Assembly: GCA_963751245.1 (NCBI GenBank)
Contig: CAVVTR010000002.1
Span: 124,001-188,000, forward strand
Source: CAVVTR01 sp963751245
GTDB taxonomy: Bacteria; Acidobacteriota; Thermoanaerobaculia; Thermoanaerobaculales; Thermoanaerobaculaceae
Direction of reading: 5' to 3'
DNA length: 64,000 nt
Numbering within the stretch: position 1 is the stretch's first letter; each line of letters begins with the position of its first letter. This document shows positions 35,937-43,725 of the stretch, piece after piece. The notes beneath the pieces were generated by a model. That model ran no database searches. It was not told the origin of the DNA and saw nothing but the letters and a program-made list of their open reading frames with translations. The position numbers and the translations under genes were made by a program.

Positions 35937-35961
35937 GGCGGGGCGGCATCGCCGCCCCGCC
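35937..35961 (+). promoter_or_regulatory. strong intercistronic stem-loop between the two decaheme genes
   Basis: A perfect 11-bp stem (35937-35947 with 35951-35961) and three-base loop lies 23 bases after the first decaheme stop. No T run follows, so it is not a standard terminator; it may protect the upstream message from 3' decay and so raise the surface cytochrome over the other parts. Confidence 0.5.
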
Positions 35962-35994
35962 GGGTTCCGGCTGGCAAGGAAAGGTAGGCCCGGG

Positions 35995-36891
35995 ATGACG
36001 ACGCTTCTCCGGTTGTTCGTGGCGGGGATGCTCCTGGCGCCGTTGGGCGGGGCCGCTCCGGCGGCCGCGGCCCCCGGCGGCGGCGAGGTCTCGCTGGAGC
36101 CCTGCAGCATCTGCCACGACGAGCTCGCCAAGTCGTTCGAGAACAACCCGCATCTGCGGGCGACCCTCCCCGCGGGTGCCGGGGCGGGACTGACGGTGGT
36201 CTGCGAGGACTGCCACGGCAACGGCGCCAAGCACGTCGATTCCGGCGACCCCGCGGACATCAAGGTCCCCGCGGGCGTGGCCGCCAACGACGTGTGCCTG
36301 ACGTGCCACGCCAACCGCACCCACCCGGGACTGCGCTCCGATGCGCACTTTGCCGGAAACGTGGGCTGCGTGGACTGCCACCACGTCCACCAGGCCGATC
36401 AGCTCCACGCGCAACCCCTTCTGGCGAAGCCGGTGGACGACCTGTGCGCCACCTGCCACCCGGTGCAGGCGGCCTCGTTCAGCAAGCCGTTCGCCCACAA
36501 GCTGGGGCGCGACGGGGTGATGACCTGTGTGTCCTGCCACGACCCCCACGCGGGGAGAGGCCGGCGCAGCCTCAAGACCACGGCCACCGGCGAGGGGCCC
36601 TGCCTTTCGTGCCACACCGAAAAGCGCGGTCCCTTCGTCTTCGAACACGTCATCGGCGTCACGGGCGGATGCACGAGCTGCCACGAGCCCCACGGTTCCT
36701 CCAACCCCAAGCGGTTGATCCGGGCCCGCGTCGACCAGCTCTGCCTCGAGTGCCACAGCCCGATCTCGGGCGGCACCCTCGGCTCGCAGCCGCCGTCGTT
36801 CCATGACCTGCGGACTCCGCGGTACCAGCAGTGCACCGTGTGCCACGTCGCGATCCACGGGTCGAACACGTCTCCGATGCTGCTCAAATAG
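35995..36891 (+). CDS. mtrA: DmsE/MtrA-family periplasmic decaheme c-type cytochrome
   Basis: The 298-residue protein has a signal peptide ending near AAAAP and ten CXXCH motifs (CSICH, CEDCH, CLTCH, CVDCH, CATCH, CVSCH, CLSCH, CTSCH, CLECH, CTVCH) at regular intervals, as in MtrA and DmsE. MtrA-type proteins form a heme wire that sits inside the MtrB barrel and carries electrons from the periplasm to the outer decaheme. The TPRYQQCTVCH near the C-terminus is characteristic of the DmsE family. SD AAGGAAAGG lies about ten bases before ATG 35995; the porin gene follows after ten bases. Confidence 0.94.
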   Translation: MTTLLRLFVAGMLLAPLGGAAPAAAAPGGGEVSLEPCSICHDELAKSFENNPHLRATLPAGAGAGLTVVCEDCHGNGAKHVDSGDPADIKVPAGVAANDVCLTCHANRTHPGLRSDAHFAGNVGCVDCHHVHQADQLHAQPLLAKPVDDLCATCHPVQAASFSKPFAHKLGRDGVMTCVSCHDPHAGRGRRSLKTTATGEGPCLSCHTEKRGPFVFEHVIGVTGGCTSCHEPHGSSNPKRLIRARVDQLCLECHSPISGGTLGSQPPSFHDLRTPRYQQCTVCHVAIHGSNTSPMLLK

Positions 36892-36901
36892 GAGAAGAGC
36901 G

Positions 36902-38845
36902 ATGACACATCGTGTTCTCTCGCGTTCCGTGTTCGGCCTGGTGGTGGCGTGCATCGCCGCGGTGGCGAGCGCACAGACGACGCAGTTCGATCTCAGCGCC
37001 GGCTACCAGTGGGTCGACATCACGGGCAACAAGGACATGTACCGCAGTCAGGTGAACCAGGACGACGGTTTCACCCTGGGTTCGTTCTCTCTGCTGGTCG
37101 TGGACCAGAAGACGGCAGGAAGGTGGTTCGACCGGCTGCGCATCGACGCCGCCGACATCGGGGCCTACCCGCAGTCGCGGTTCACCGTCCACGCCAGCAA
37201 GGCGAACGCCTACGATCTACGGATCAACTACTTCAGGAGCAAGTACTTCACGGCGCTCCCCGAATTCGCCAACCCCTTTGCCGCACAGGGGGTCGTTCCC
37301 GGCGAGCACACGGCGGACCGTCTGATGGAGTCCGTGGACGTCGACCTGTCGATCCTGCCCCAGGGCACGATCACGCCCCTGGTCGGCTACAGCTGGCACC
37401 GCTTCGACGGGCCCGGCCGGACCACGTACCACGTCGGTCAGGACGAGTTCCGCATGACCTCCGACACCACCGAGACGGTGGAGGAGGCGCGGGTGGGGGT
37501 GGCGCTGCACTGGGCCGCCTTCGAGGGCTCCGTGGTCCAGGGCTGGCGGAGCTTCGACTCGACCGACAGCGTCGCGCTGGCCCCGGGCGCGGGCGACGGC
37601 AACAGCGCGGTCCCGATCCTCGGTGAGGACCAGACCTTGAGCGACTACGCGCGCAGGACCCACTCCAAGGGGAACACGCCGGTCACGACGGCGTTCTTCC
37701 GCGGGCTGCTCGGCGACCGCGTGCGCGTGGTGGGCTCGTACGTCAACGGCGAGTACGACTCCGACACCAGCGAGCGCGAGTCCCTCTCGGGGAACCTGGT
37801 CTCCTTCCAGATCCAGCGCTTCTTCACCGGCCTCACGGGCACCGTCCGCAGCCGGGCGGAGAACCCGTACTGGCGCGGCGGGTTGCGCGTCGAGGCGGAC
37901 CTGCTCGACAACGTCGACCTGGTCGTGGGATACACCAAGCGGCACCGCGAGGTGGACGGCTGGTCGATGATCTATGACCTGTACACCGGCGCGATCAACT
38001 TCAGCGGCGCCAACCCCGGCGACGTGGCCCGGACGCTGGACACGCGCAACGCCATGGAGCGCGACGAAAACGTCGTGGAGGCCAGAGTGGCCGCCCGCGA
38101 TCTCGGGCCGTTCCGGCTGTGGGCGGCCTACTCCCGATCCAAGGAGGACCTCACGGTCACGCCGGACGCCGCGGAGATCGTCATCGCCGGCGGCCAGGGC
38201 GGCTCCTACGCCCGCGAGGACAAGCGCTCCTCGGCGGGGGTCGGCTTCGCCATGGCGGGGTTCGACGCCTCCGTGGAGTACCTCAAGGACGACGCCGACA
38301 ACGCCGTGGTGAGGACGGACTTCCTCGACCGTGACCGCTGGCGGGCGCGGCTGGGCTGGAGCGACGGCCACCTGGTGCGGATCACCGGCACCTACGACCA
38401 CACCAACGCCGACAACACCACGCCCGGCATCGGCTACGACCTCGAGGGCCGCAGCTACGGCGCGGATCTGGAGATCACGCCGGTGGGCAAGCTGGTGCTG
38501 CGCGGCTCCTGGGCCAAGACCAAGACCGACACGGCGATCCTCGTCCGGCAGCCCGAGACGTTCACCACCAGCGACTCCCTGTACCTGGAGGACGGCGAGC
38601 TCGTCGAGGGCGCGGTGCTGTGGAACGGCGACCACTTCGGCGTCGACGTGGGTTACTCGCGGTTCGACAACACGGGCAGCCTGCCGCTGACCCTCGACCG
38701 GGCCTGGGCGTCCATCCGTTTCGACATCACCAAGACGGTGGGCGCAAGCCTGCAGTTTGACTCCCACGACTACGAGGAGTCCCGGTACCACCTGGCGGAC
38801 TTCAAGGCGAAGCGGTACGGCGTCTTCATCCGCGTCCACAACTGA
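36902..38845 (+). CDS. mtrB: MtrB/PioB-family outer-membrane beta-barrel
   Basis: The 647-residue protein has a signal peptide cleaved after ASA (about 24) and alternating amphipathic beta strands to the C-terminus, with tyrosine- and tryptophan-rich girdles (LSAGYQWVDITGNKD, VGYSWHRFDGPGRTTYHVG, GVDVGYSRFDN). This is the sheath that holds the MtrA-type heme wire across the outer membrane. The N-terminal CXXC seen in Shewanella MtrB is absent, as in PioB-type proteins. ATG at 36902 follows GGAGAAG. It ends the operon; the pentaheme gene converges on it 65 bases later. Confidence 0.92.
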   Translation: MTHRVLSRSVFGLVVACIAAVASAQTTQFDLSAGYQWVDITGNKDMYRSQVNQDDGFTLGSFSLLVVDQKTAGRWFDRLRIDAADIGAYPQSRFTVHASKANAYDLRINYFRSKYFTALPEFANPFAAQGVVPGEHTADRLMESVDVDLSILPQGTITPLVGYSWHRFDGPGRTTYHVGQDEFRMTSDTTETVEEARVGVALHWAAFEGSVVQGWRSFDSTDSVALAPGAGDGNSAVPILGEDQTLSDYARRTHSKGNTPVTTAFFRGLLGDRVRVVGSYVNGEYDSDTSERESLSGNLVSFQIQRFFTGLTGTVRSRAENPYWRGGLRVEADLLDNVDLVVGYTKRHREVDGWSMIYDLYTGAINFSGANPGDVARTLDTRNAMERDENVVEARVAARDLGPFRLWAAYSRSKEDLTVTPDAAEIVIAGGQGGSYAREDKRSSAGVGFAMAGFDASVEYLKDDADNAVVRTDFLDRDRWRARLGWSDGHLVRITGTYDHTNADNTTPGIGYDLEGRSYGADLEITPVGKLVLRGSWAKTKTDTAILVRQPETFTTSDSLYLEDGELVEGAVLWNGDHFGVDVGYSRFDNTGSLPLTLDRAWASIRFDITKTVGASLQFDSHDYEESRYHLADFKAKRYGVFIRVHN

Positions 38846-38910
38846 TCGAGAACTTCAAGGCTCTGGCGGCGCCGGCGCCGCTCGCTCCCGAAGGGGTGGG
38901 CGCGCCGGCG

Positions 38911-39906
38911 TCACAGCGTCTGGGTGACGGAGGCCATCTCCACCGGCCGCGCCAGCGGGTCGTTGGCCACGCCCAGGCGCGTGGCCACCGGGGCGGGCAC
39001 GCGGCGGTAGACGAGGCGCGCCCGGACGGTGACCGCGCCGTCCGGGATCGTGTACGCGACGGTGGTCTGCTCGCCGGCGGCGAGGCGCGAGTCGCTGGCC
39101 ACCGCGACGGCGCGCCAGGGCGGGACCGGGGCGTTCCCGGCGGCATCGCGCAGCACGCGCGCGAAGACCGCGGCCTCGTCAGCGGCGTTGGTCCACAGCA
39201 CCGCGCCCGACGCATCCAGGAACCGCACCTCGAGGCGGATCTGGCGCAGCGCCGATCCGGTAGGCAGGGCGTGTCCCGCTCCTGTGTTGGCCACGGTGAC
39301 GGCTACGCGGCCGCCGTCGCGCTCGACGTCCAGCGTGGCCGCGCGGGCGAGGAGCTCCTCTGTGGCGCCGGGGAACCGGTGCGAGGCGTCGGGCATATGG
39401 CACGTCAGGCACGTCGCCTCGCCACCGTAGGCCTCCGACTCCGGCCCCGTGGTGCACAAGGGGACGCCCGCCGGGTTGCGCAGCTCGGCGTGGCAGACGA
39501 GACACGAGGACGATCCGGCGAACCCCGGGTCGACGCGCATGGGGTGGGGAGCCTTCTGGAGGTCCTTCGCTCCGGTGACCGGCGCCTCCGGGTCGACCAT
39601 CCAGCCCGCTGGGCCGGGCTTCGCCCGCCGTCCCTGGTGACAGACCGGGCAGGTGACGGCCGAGGTGCGCTCCGCGGTCCCGGCCACGGCAGCGGTGTGG
39701 CAGTTGACGCAGGGGGCGGCCGCCGCCTCGCCGGCGTCCTCCCGCGCCCAGCGCCGCATGGCGAGGACCAGCGGGTCGGAGGACGCCAGGGCGTGCAGGG
39801 AGCCCTTCCACTGCGACGCCTGGGCTTCGTGGCACCGGGCGCAGGGACCGGCGGGGGCCGGGGCGGGGGCCACGGCGAGGGCGGCGACGAGGATTATCGC
39901 TGTCAT
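38911..39906 (-). CDS. periplasmic pentaheme c-type cytochrome
   Basis: The 331-residue protein has a short signal peptide and five CXXCH motifs (CARCH near 22, CVNCH near 66, CPVCH near 85, CLVCH near 135, CLTCH near 165), with CATSYGPI-like spacing missing, so all hemes are in the N-terminal half as in cytochrome c554-like proteins. The C-terminal half (about 190-331) is a beta domain (VAVTVANTGAGHALPTGSALRQIRLEV) seen in the same family. It faces the conduit operon from the other strand and could feed electrons to the MtrA-like protein from the inner membrane, but this is only context. Confidence 0.85.
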   Translation of the reverse strand: MTAIILVAALAVAPAPAPAGPCARCHEAQASQWKGSLHALASSDPLVLAMRRWAREDAGEAAAAPCVNCHTAAVAGTAERTSAVTCPVCHQGRRAKPGPAGWMVDPEAPVTGAKDLQKAPHPMRVDPGFAGSSSCLVCHAELRNPAGVPLCTTGPESEAYGGEATCLTCHMPDASHRFPGATEELLARAATLDVERDGGRVAVTVANTGAGHALPTGSALRQIRLEVRFLDASGAVLWTNAADEAAVFARVLRDAAGNAPVPPWRAVAVASDSRLAAGEQTTVAYTIPDGAVTVRARLVYRRVPAPVATRLGVANDPLARPVEMASVTQTL

Positions 39907-39971
39907 GACAGAACTTTAACAATACGGCCCCCCCTTCGCAAACGGCGGCGATCATGGCAGGATGCACGACC

Positions 39972-40853
39972 ATGAGGCTGGTGCCGGTGGTCTCGCAGGA
40001 GCGGTGGAGGGTCGTCCTCGACTACGCTCAGATCGTTGTCGGCTCGTTGCTGGTCGCGGTGGGGACCAACATGTTCTTCGTGCCCAACCGGGTGGTGTCC
40101 GGAGGGGTCACGGGAATCGCCATCATCGCGCACTACACGGCGGGGACCCCCGTGGGCATGGTGGTGCTGCTCCTGAACGTGCCGCTGCTCGCGCTCGGGT
40201 GGCGGTACGGGGGCGGGATGCGGTTCTTCCTGCGCACGGTGGTCGCCGTGGTGATCCTCTCCGCGGCGATCGACCTCTCGGCCCCGTTGGTTCCCGTACC
40301 CACCACCGACCGTCTCCTGGTCATCTGCTACGGGGGCCTCGTGGACGGTCTGGGACTCGGCCTCGTGTTCCGCGGACGGGGCACCACGGGGGGTACCGAC
40401 GTGCTCGCCCAGCTCGCCCGCCGCGCCCTCGGGGTGGGGATCGGCCAGGCCCTCCTTGCCATGAACGTGGTCATCTTCGTCGCGGCCGGCTTCATCTTCG
40501 GCGCAGAGCCCGTGATGGTCGCCCTGGCGCTGGCGTTCGTCTCGGCACGGGTGCTGGACACGGTGCAGGCCGGCTTCTCCGCCGCTCGGGCGGCGCTGGT
40601 GATCAGCGACCGCAGCGGCGAGGTGCGCGAAGCCGTCATCCACCGGTTGGGACGAGGGGTGACCGTGCTCCGGGGCGAGGGCGGGTTCACGGGTGAGCCC
40701 CGGCCGGTGCTCTACGTCGTGGTGGGCGCCCACGAGGTGGGGAGGCTCAAGCGTCTGGTGGCGGAGGTGGACGAGCGGGCGTTCGTCGCCATCTCGCCCG
40801 CCCAGGAGGTCCTCGGCGAGGGGTTCAGCCCCCACTCCGTGGAGGAGGCCTGA
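39972..40853 (+). CDS. YitT family (DUF161/DUF2179) membrane protein
   Basis: The 293-residue protein has five or six transmembrane helices in residues 15-200, including NMFFVPNRVVSGGVTGIAII and the conserved RGRGTTGGTDVLAQL loop, and a C-terminal cytosolic DUF2179 domain (about 210-290). The family is widespread, with unclear substrates. ATG 39972 was preferred for GCAGGA nine bases upstream; ATG 39954 would add six residues. The stop TGA shares a base with the next ATG, so the following membrane protein is coupled to it. Confidence 0.85.
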   Translation: MRLVPVVSQERWRVVLDYAQIVVGSLLVAVGTNMFFVPNRVVSGGVTGIAIIAHYTAGTPVGMVVLLLNVPLLALGWRYGGGMRFFLRTVVAVVILSAAIDLSAPLVPVPTTDRLLVICYGGLVDGLGLGLVFRGRGTTGGTDVLAQLARRALGVGIGQALLAMNVVIFVAAGFIFGAEPVMVALALAFVSARVLDTVQAGFSAARAALVISDRSGEVREAVIHRLGRGVTVLRGEGGFTGEPRPVLYVVVGAHEVGRLKRLVAEVDERAFVAISPAQEVLGEGFSPHSVEEA

Positions 40854-41704
40854 TGCGCGGTGGAGGATGGATGTGGTTCGCGGCCCTGGCGGTCACCCTG
40901 CTGGCGGCGGTCTGGCAGCGGATGAGCGGTCCCACCTACCCGGTGCGGGGGCAGCTGTCGGTGGGCGCCTCGACGGTGAGGATGCGGCTGCCGCGCTCCG
41001 GCGAGACCGGCTCCGCGCTGCCGATCCGCGTTCACGTGCCGGCCGCGTCGGTGTCGGGGGCGGTCGCGTGGCGGCGGTACCCGACCACGGAGGCCTGGCG
41101 CGTCGTGCCGCTGGCCCGGGAGGGCGAGGCGCTGGTCGCTTCGCTGCCGCCGCAGCCGCCGGCGGGCAAGGTGGAGTACCAGGTCCGGCTCCGCGCCGGG
41201 GACGGGCACGACGCCGTCTTTCCGCCCCGTCCGGCCGTGGCGCGCTTCAAGGGCCACGTGTCCCCCCTCGTCCTCGTGCCGCACGTCCTCTTCATGTTCA
41301 CGGGCATGCTCCTGGCCAACCGGACGGGCCTCGAGGCGCTGGTGCTGCGGCCGCGAATCCGGCGGCTGGCCTGGGCGACGCTGGGAACCATCGGCGTGGG
41401 CGGCCTGCTCCTCGGCCCGGCGGTGCAGAAGGCCGCCTTCGGCGCGTGGTGGACGGGGTTCCCCTACGGCATCGATCTCACCGACAACAAGACCGCCATC
41501 GCGGCGCTGTTCTGGGCGTTCGCGGTGTGGCGCCTGCGGCGCCGGGGGGCGGGCCGGGTCGCCGTGGGCGTGGCCGCGCTGGTGACGCTGGCGGTCTTCT
41601 CGATCCCGCACAGCACCTGGGGCTCGGAGATCCGCTGGGAGGAGGGCGGCGTCACCTCCAACGCGCCGGCGGCGCTGCCGGAGGGCGCCGGTCGTCAGCC
41701 CTGA
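40853..41704 (+). CDS. membrane protein of unknown function
   Basis: I do not recognise a characterised family. The 283-residue protein has one N-terminal transmembrane helix (8-22), a beta-rich extracytoplasmic region (about 30-140: LSVGASTVRMRLPRSGETG, KVEYQVRLRAGDG), then four helices (about 143-262) with PHVLFMFTGMLLANRTG and FPYGIDLTDNKTAIAALFWA. The DLTDNK motif between helices is conserved-looking. The ATG overlaps the YitT stop, so it works in the same unit. Its 3' end overlaps the convergent NRAMP gene by ten bases. Confidence 0.75.
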   Translation: MRGGGWMWFAALAVTLLAAVWQRMSGPTYPVRGQLSVGASTVRMRLPRSGETGSALPIRVHVPAASVSGAVAWRRYPTTEAWRVVPLAREGEALVASLPPQPPAGKVEYQVRLRAGDGHDAVFPPRPAVARFKGHVSPLVLVPHVLFMFTGMLLANRTGLEALVLRPRIRRLAWATLGTIGVGGLLLGPAVQKAAFGAWWTGFPYGIDLTDNKTAIAALFWAFAVWRLRRRGAGRVAVGVAALVTLAVFSIPHSTWGSEIRWEEGGVTSNAPAALPEGAGRQP

Positions 41705-43665
41705 GGCGGCGCGTCCTCGCCGGGCCCGTCGGTCACGGCGGGGTGTGAGGGCACCACCAGAACAGGCACGCGGACGCGGTGGCGCAGCGCCTCCACGGTG
41801 GTGCCGTGGACGAAGTCGCTTATCCTCCGGTGGCCGTGGCTGCCCAGGATGACGAGGTCGGGGGCCAGGCGCTCCACCAGCGTTGCGAGCTCTTCCGCCG
41901 GCGTTCCCCAGCCGAGCTCGAACTCGGCGTCGACGCCCAGCTCGTTGAGCTCGCTGCAGTAGAGCTCGAGCCGTCCCTGGTCGGTCCGGGACTCGCTGTC
42001 GTGCATCTCGGCGCCCATCACGCGGGCGCCCCCCGACTCCACCACGTGGAGGAGGGTGACCTGGGCGCCGCGTCCCGCCGCCCGGGCCAGGCTCACCGCG
42101 TGGGACAGCACGGCCGAGTCCGCGTCGGTGAAGTCCACCGCCGCCGCCACGTGCCGCGCCAGCCTGGGCGGGCGCACCGGCGGCATGGTGATGGGCCCGT
42201 GGACGGTCTCCGGAACGCCGGTGGGCAGGCCCCGCCAGCGCTCGATCGCCGGCATCACCGTGACGTAGGCGAGGAGCGCGACCATGCCCGCGGCGACCGG
42301 CACGGCGGTGATCCACACCAGCCACGCCAGGCTGCCGGCGCTGGTGACCCATCCCTGGATCACCTCGACGGCCAGCTTGAGGTTCAGCACGACGATGACG
42401 AGGGCCACCGTCCAGGACGCCAGGGTGACGACGAGCTTGACCCGGAACGCGCCCATCCAGCGGCGGTCCGAGACGAGGTGGATGAGCGGCACCACGGCGA
42501 ACGCGAGCTGCAGGGAGAGCACCACCTGCGAGAGGACGAGGAGGTTGCCGGTGGCCCGTTCGCCGAAGGCGACGATGGTCACGACGGCCGGGATGATGGC
42601 CAGGGAACGGGTGATCAGCCGGCGCACGATGGGGCGCAGACGGATGTGGACGAACCCCTCCATGACGATCTGCCCGGCCAGGGTTCCGGTGATGGCCGAC
42701 GACTGCCCGGAGGCGATGAGCGCCACGGCGAACGCGATGGGGGCGATGGCGGCGCCCAGGATGGGCTCGAGGAGGCGGTAGGCGTCCTGGATCTCCGCGA
42801 CGTCGTGGAGCCCCGCCCGGTAGAACGTGGCCGCCGCCATCACCAGCAGGGCTGCGTTGACGAAGAACGCGCCGTTGAGCGCGACGACCGAGTCGATGAC
42901 GTTGAACTTGATGCCGGAGCGGATGCCCGCGGGGACCCGGGCGATGCGGCGGGACTGCACCAGAGCGGAGTGGAGGTAGAGGTTGTGGGGCATCACGGTG
43001 GCGCCGATGATGCCGATGGCCAGGTAGAGCGCGCTGGGGCCGGGAAGGGTGGGCACGAACCCGGTCGCGATGGCACCCCACTCCGGCCGCGACAGGAAGA
43101 CCTCAATGCCCAGGCACACCCCGATTGTGGAGATGAGGACGACGATGAACGCCTCCATCATGCGCACGCCCCGGGAGTGGAGGACGAGGAGCATGAGGGT
43201 GTCCAGGGCGGTGACCACGACGCCCACGAGGAGCGGGATGTGGAAGAGGAGCTGGAGGCCGATGGCCGAGCCCAGCACCTCGGCCAGGTCCGTCGCGGTG
43301 ATGGCGAGCTCGGCGAGGAGCCACAGCACCGCGGAGGTGCGCTTGCCAAACATGGTGCGGCACGCCTGGGCGAGGTCCATGCCGGTGACGATGCCGAGGC
43401 GGGCCGAGAGGCTCTGCAGCAGCACCGCCATGATGTTGGACATGAGCAGGACCCAGATCAGGGCGTAGCCGAACTTGGACCCCGCTGCGATGTCCGTGGC
43501 CCAGTTGCCGGGGTCCATGTACCCCACCGACACGAGATAGGCGGGCCCCACGAAGGCGAACAGGCGCCGGAAGAAGCCGAGCTGCCGCGGCACGGCGACG
43601 GAGCCCCGCACCGCTCCGAGGGAGGGGAGGTTCCCCTCAGGACTGCCGTCTTGCGGGGTTTTCAC
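41695..43665 (-). CDS. mntH: NRAMP-type Mn2+/Fe2+ transporter fused to a universal stress protein domain
   Basis: The 656-residue protein combines an 11-helix NRAMP transporter (about 30-475) with a C-terminal UspA domain (about 500-645). The metal-site motifs are DPGNWATD in TM1 and MPHNLYLHS in TM6. The Usp part ends with LGSHGHRRISDFVHGTTVEAL, the G2XG9XG(S/T) nucleotide-binding loop, so ATP or a nucleotide may gate metal uptake. The GTG start at 43665 has no good SD and lies inside a TTTCA-CAA-TGAAA palindrome. The gene lies after the M16 gene on the same strand, 60 bases apart. Confidence 0.92.
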   Translation of the reverse strand: MKTPQDGSPEGNLPSLGAVRGSVAVPRQLGFFRRLFAFVGPAYLVSVGYMDPGNWATDIAAGSKFGYALIWVLLMSNIMAVLLQSLSARLGIVTGMDLAQACRTMFGKRTSAVLWLLAELAITATDLAEVLGSAIGLQLLFHIPLLVGVVVTALDTLMLLVLHSRGVRMMEAFIVVLISTIGVCLGIEVFLSRPEWGAIATGFVPTLPGPSALYLAIGIIGATVMPHNLYLHSALVQSRRIARVPAGIRSGIKFNVIDSVVALNGAFFVNAALLVMAAATFYRAGLHDVAEIQDAYRLLEPILGAAIAPIAFAVALIASGQSSAITGTLAGQIVMEGFVHIRLRPIVRRLITRSLAIIPAVVTIVAFGERATGNLLVLSQVVLSLQLAFAVVPLIHLVSDRRWMGAFRVKLVVTLASWTVALVIVVLNLKLAVEVIQGWVTSAGSLAWLVWITAVPVAAGMVALLAYVTVMPAIERWRGLPTGVPETVHGPITMPPVRPPRLARHVAAAVDFTDADSAVLSHAVSLARAAGRGAQVTLLHVVESGGARVMGAEMHDSESRTDQGRLELYCSELNELGVDAEFELGWGTPAEELATLVERLAPDLVILGSHGHRRISDFVHGTTVEALRHRVRVPVLVVPSHPAVTDGPGEDAPPQG

Positions 43666-43672
43666 AATGAAA
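43660..43672. promoter_or_regulatory. 13-bp palindrome over the NRAMP start codon
   Basis: TTTCA-CAA-TGAAA (5-bp arms, 3-base centre) covers the GTG start. It may be an operator for a metal regulator or a translational control site; it is too short to assign. Confidence 0.3.
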
Positions 43673-43725
43673 GCTTCACCGGACCGGCCCGCCGTGTCAA
43701 GGAACGCGGGCCGGCCCGGACGGGA

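Noticed and set aside
38866..38881. GCGGCGCCGGCGCCGC palindrome between the porin and pentaheme genes as a bidirectional terminator
   Set aside because: The dyad has no loop and no T tract on either side; GC palindromes of this size are expected by chance in this composition.
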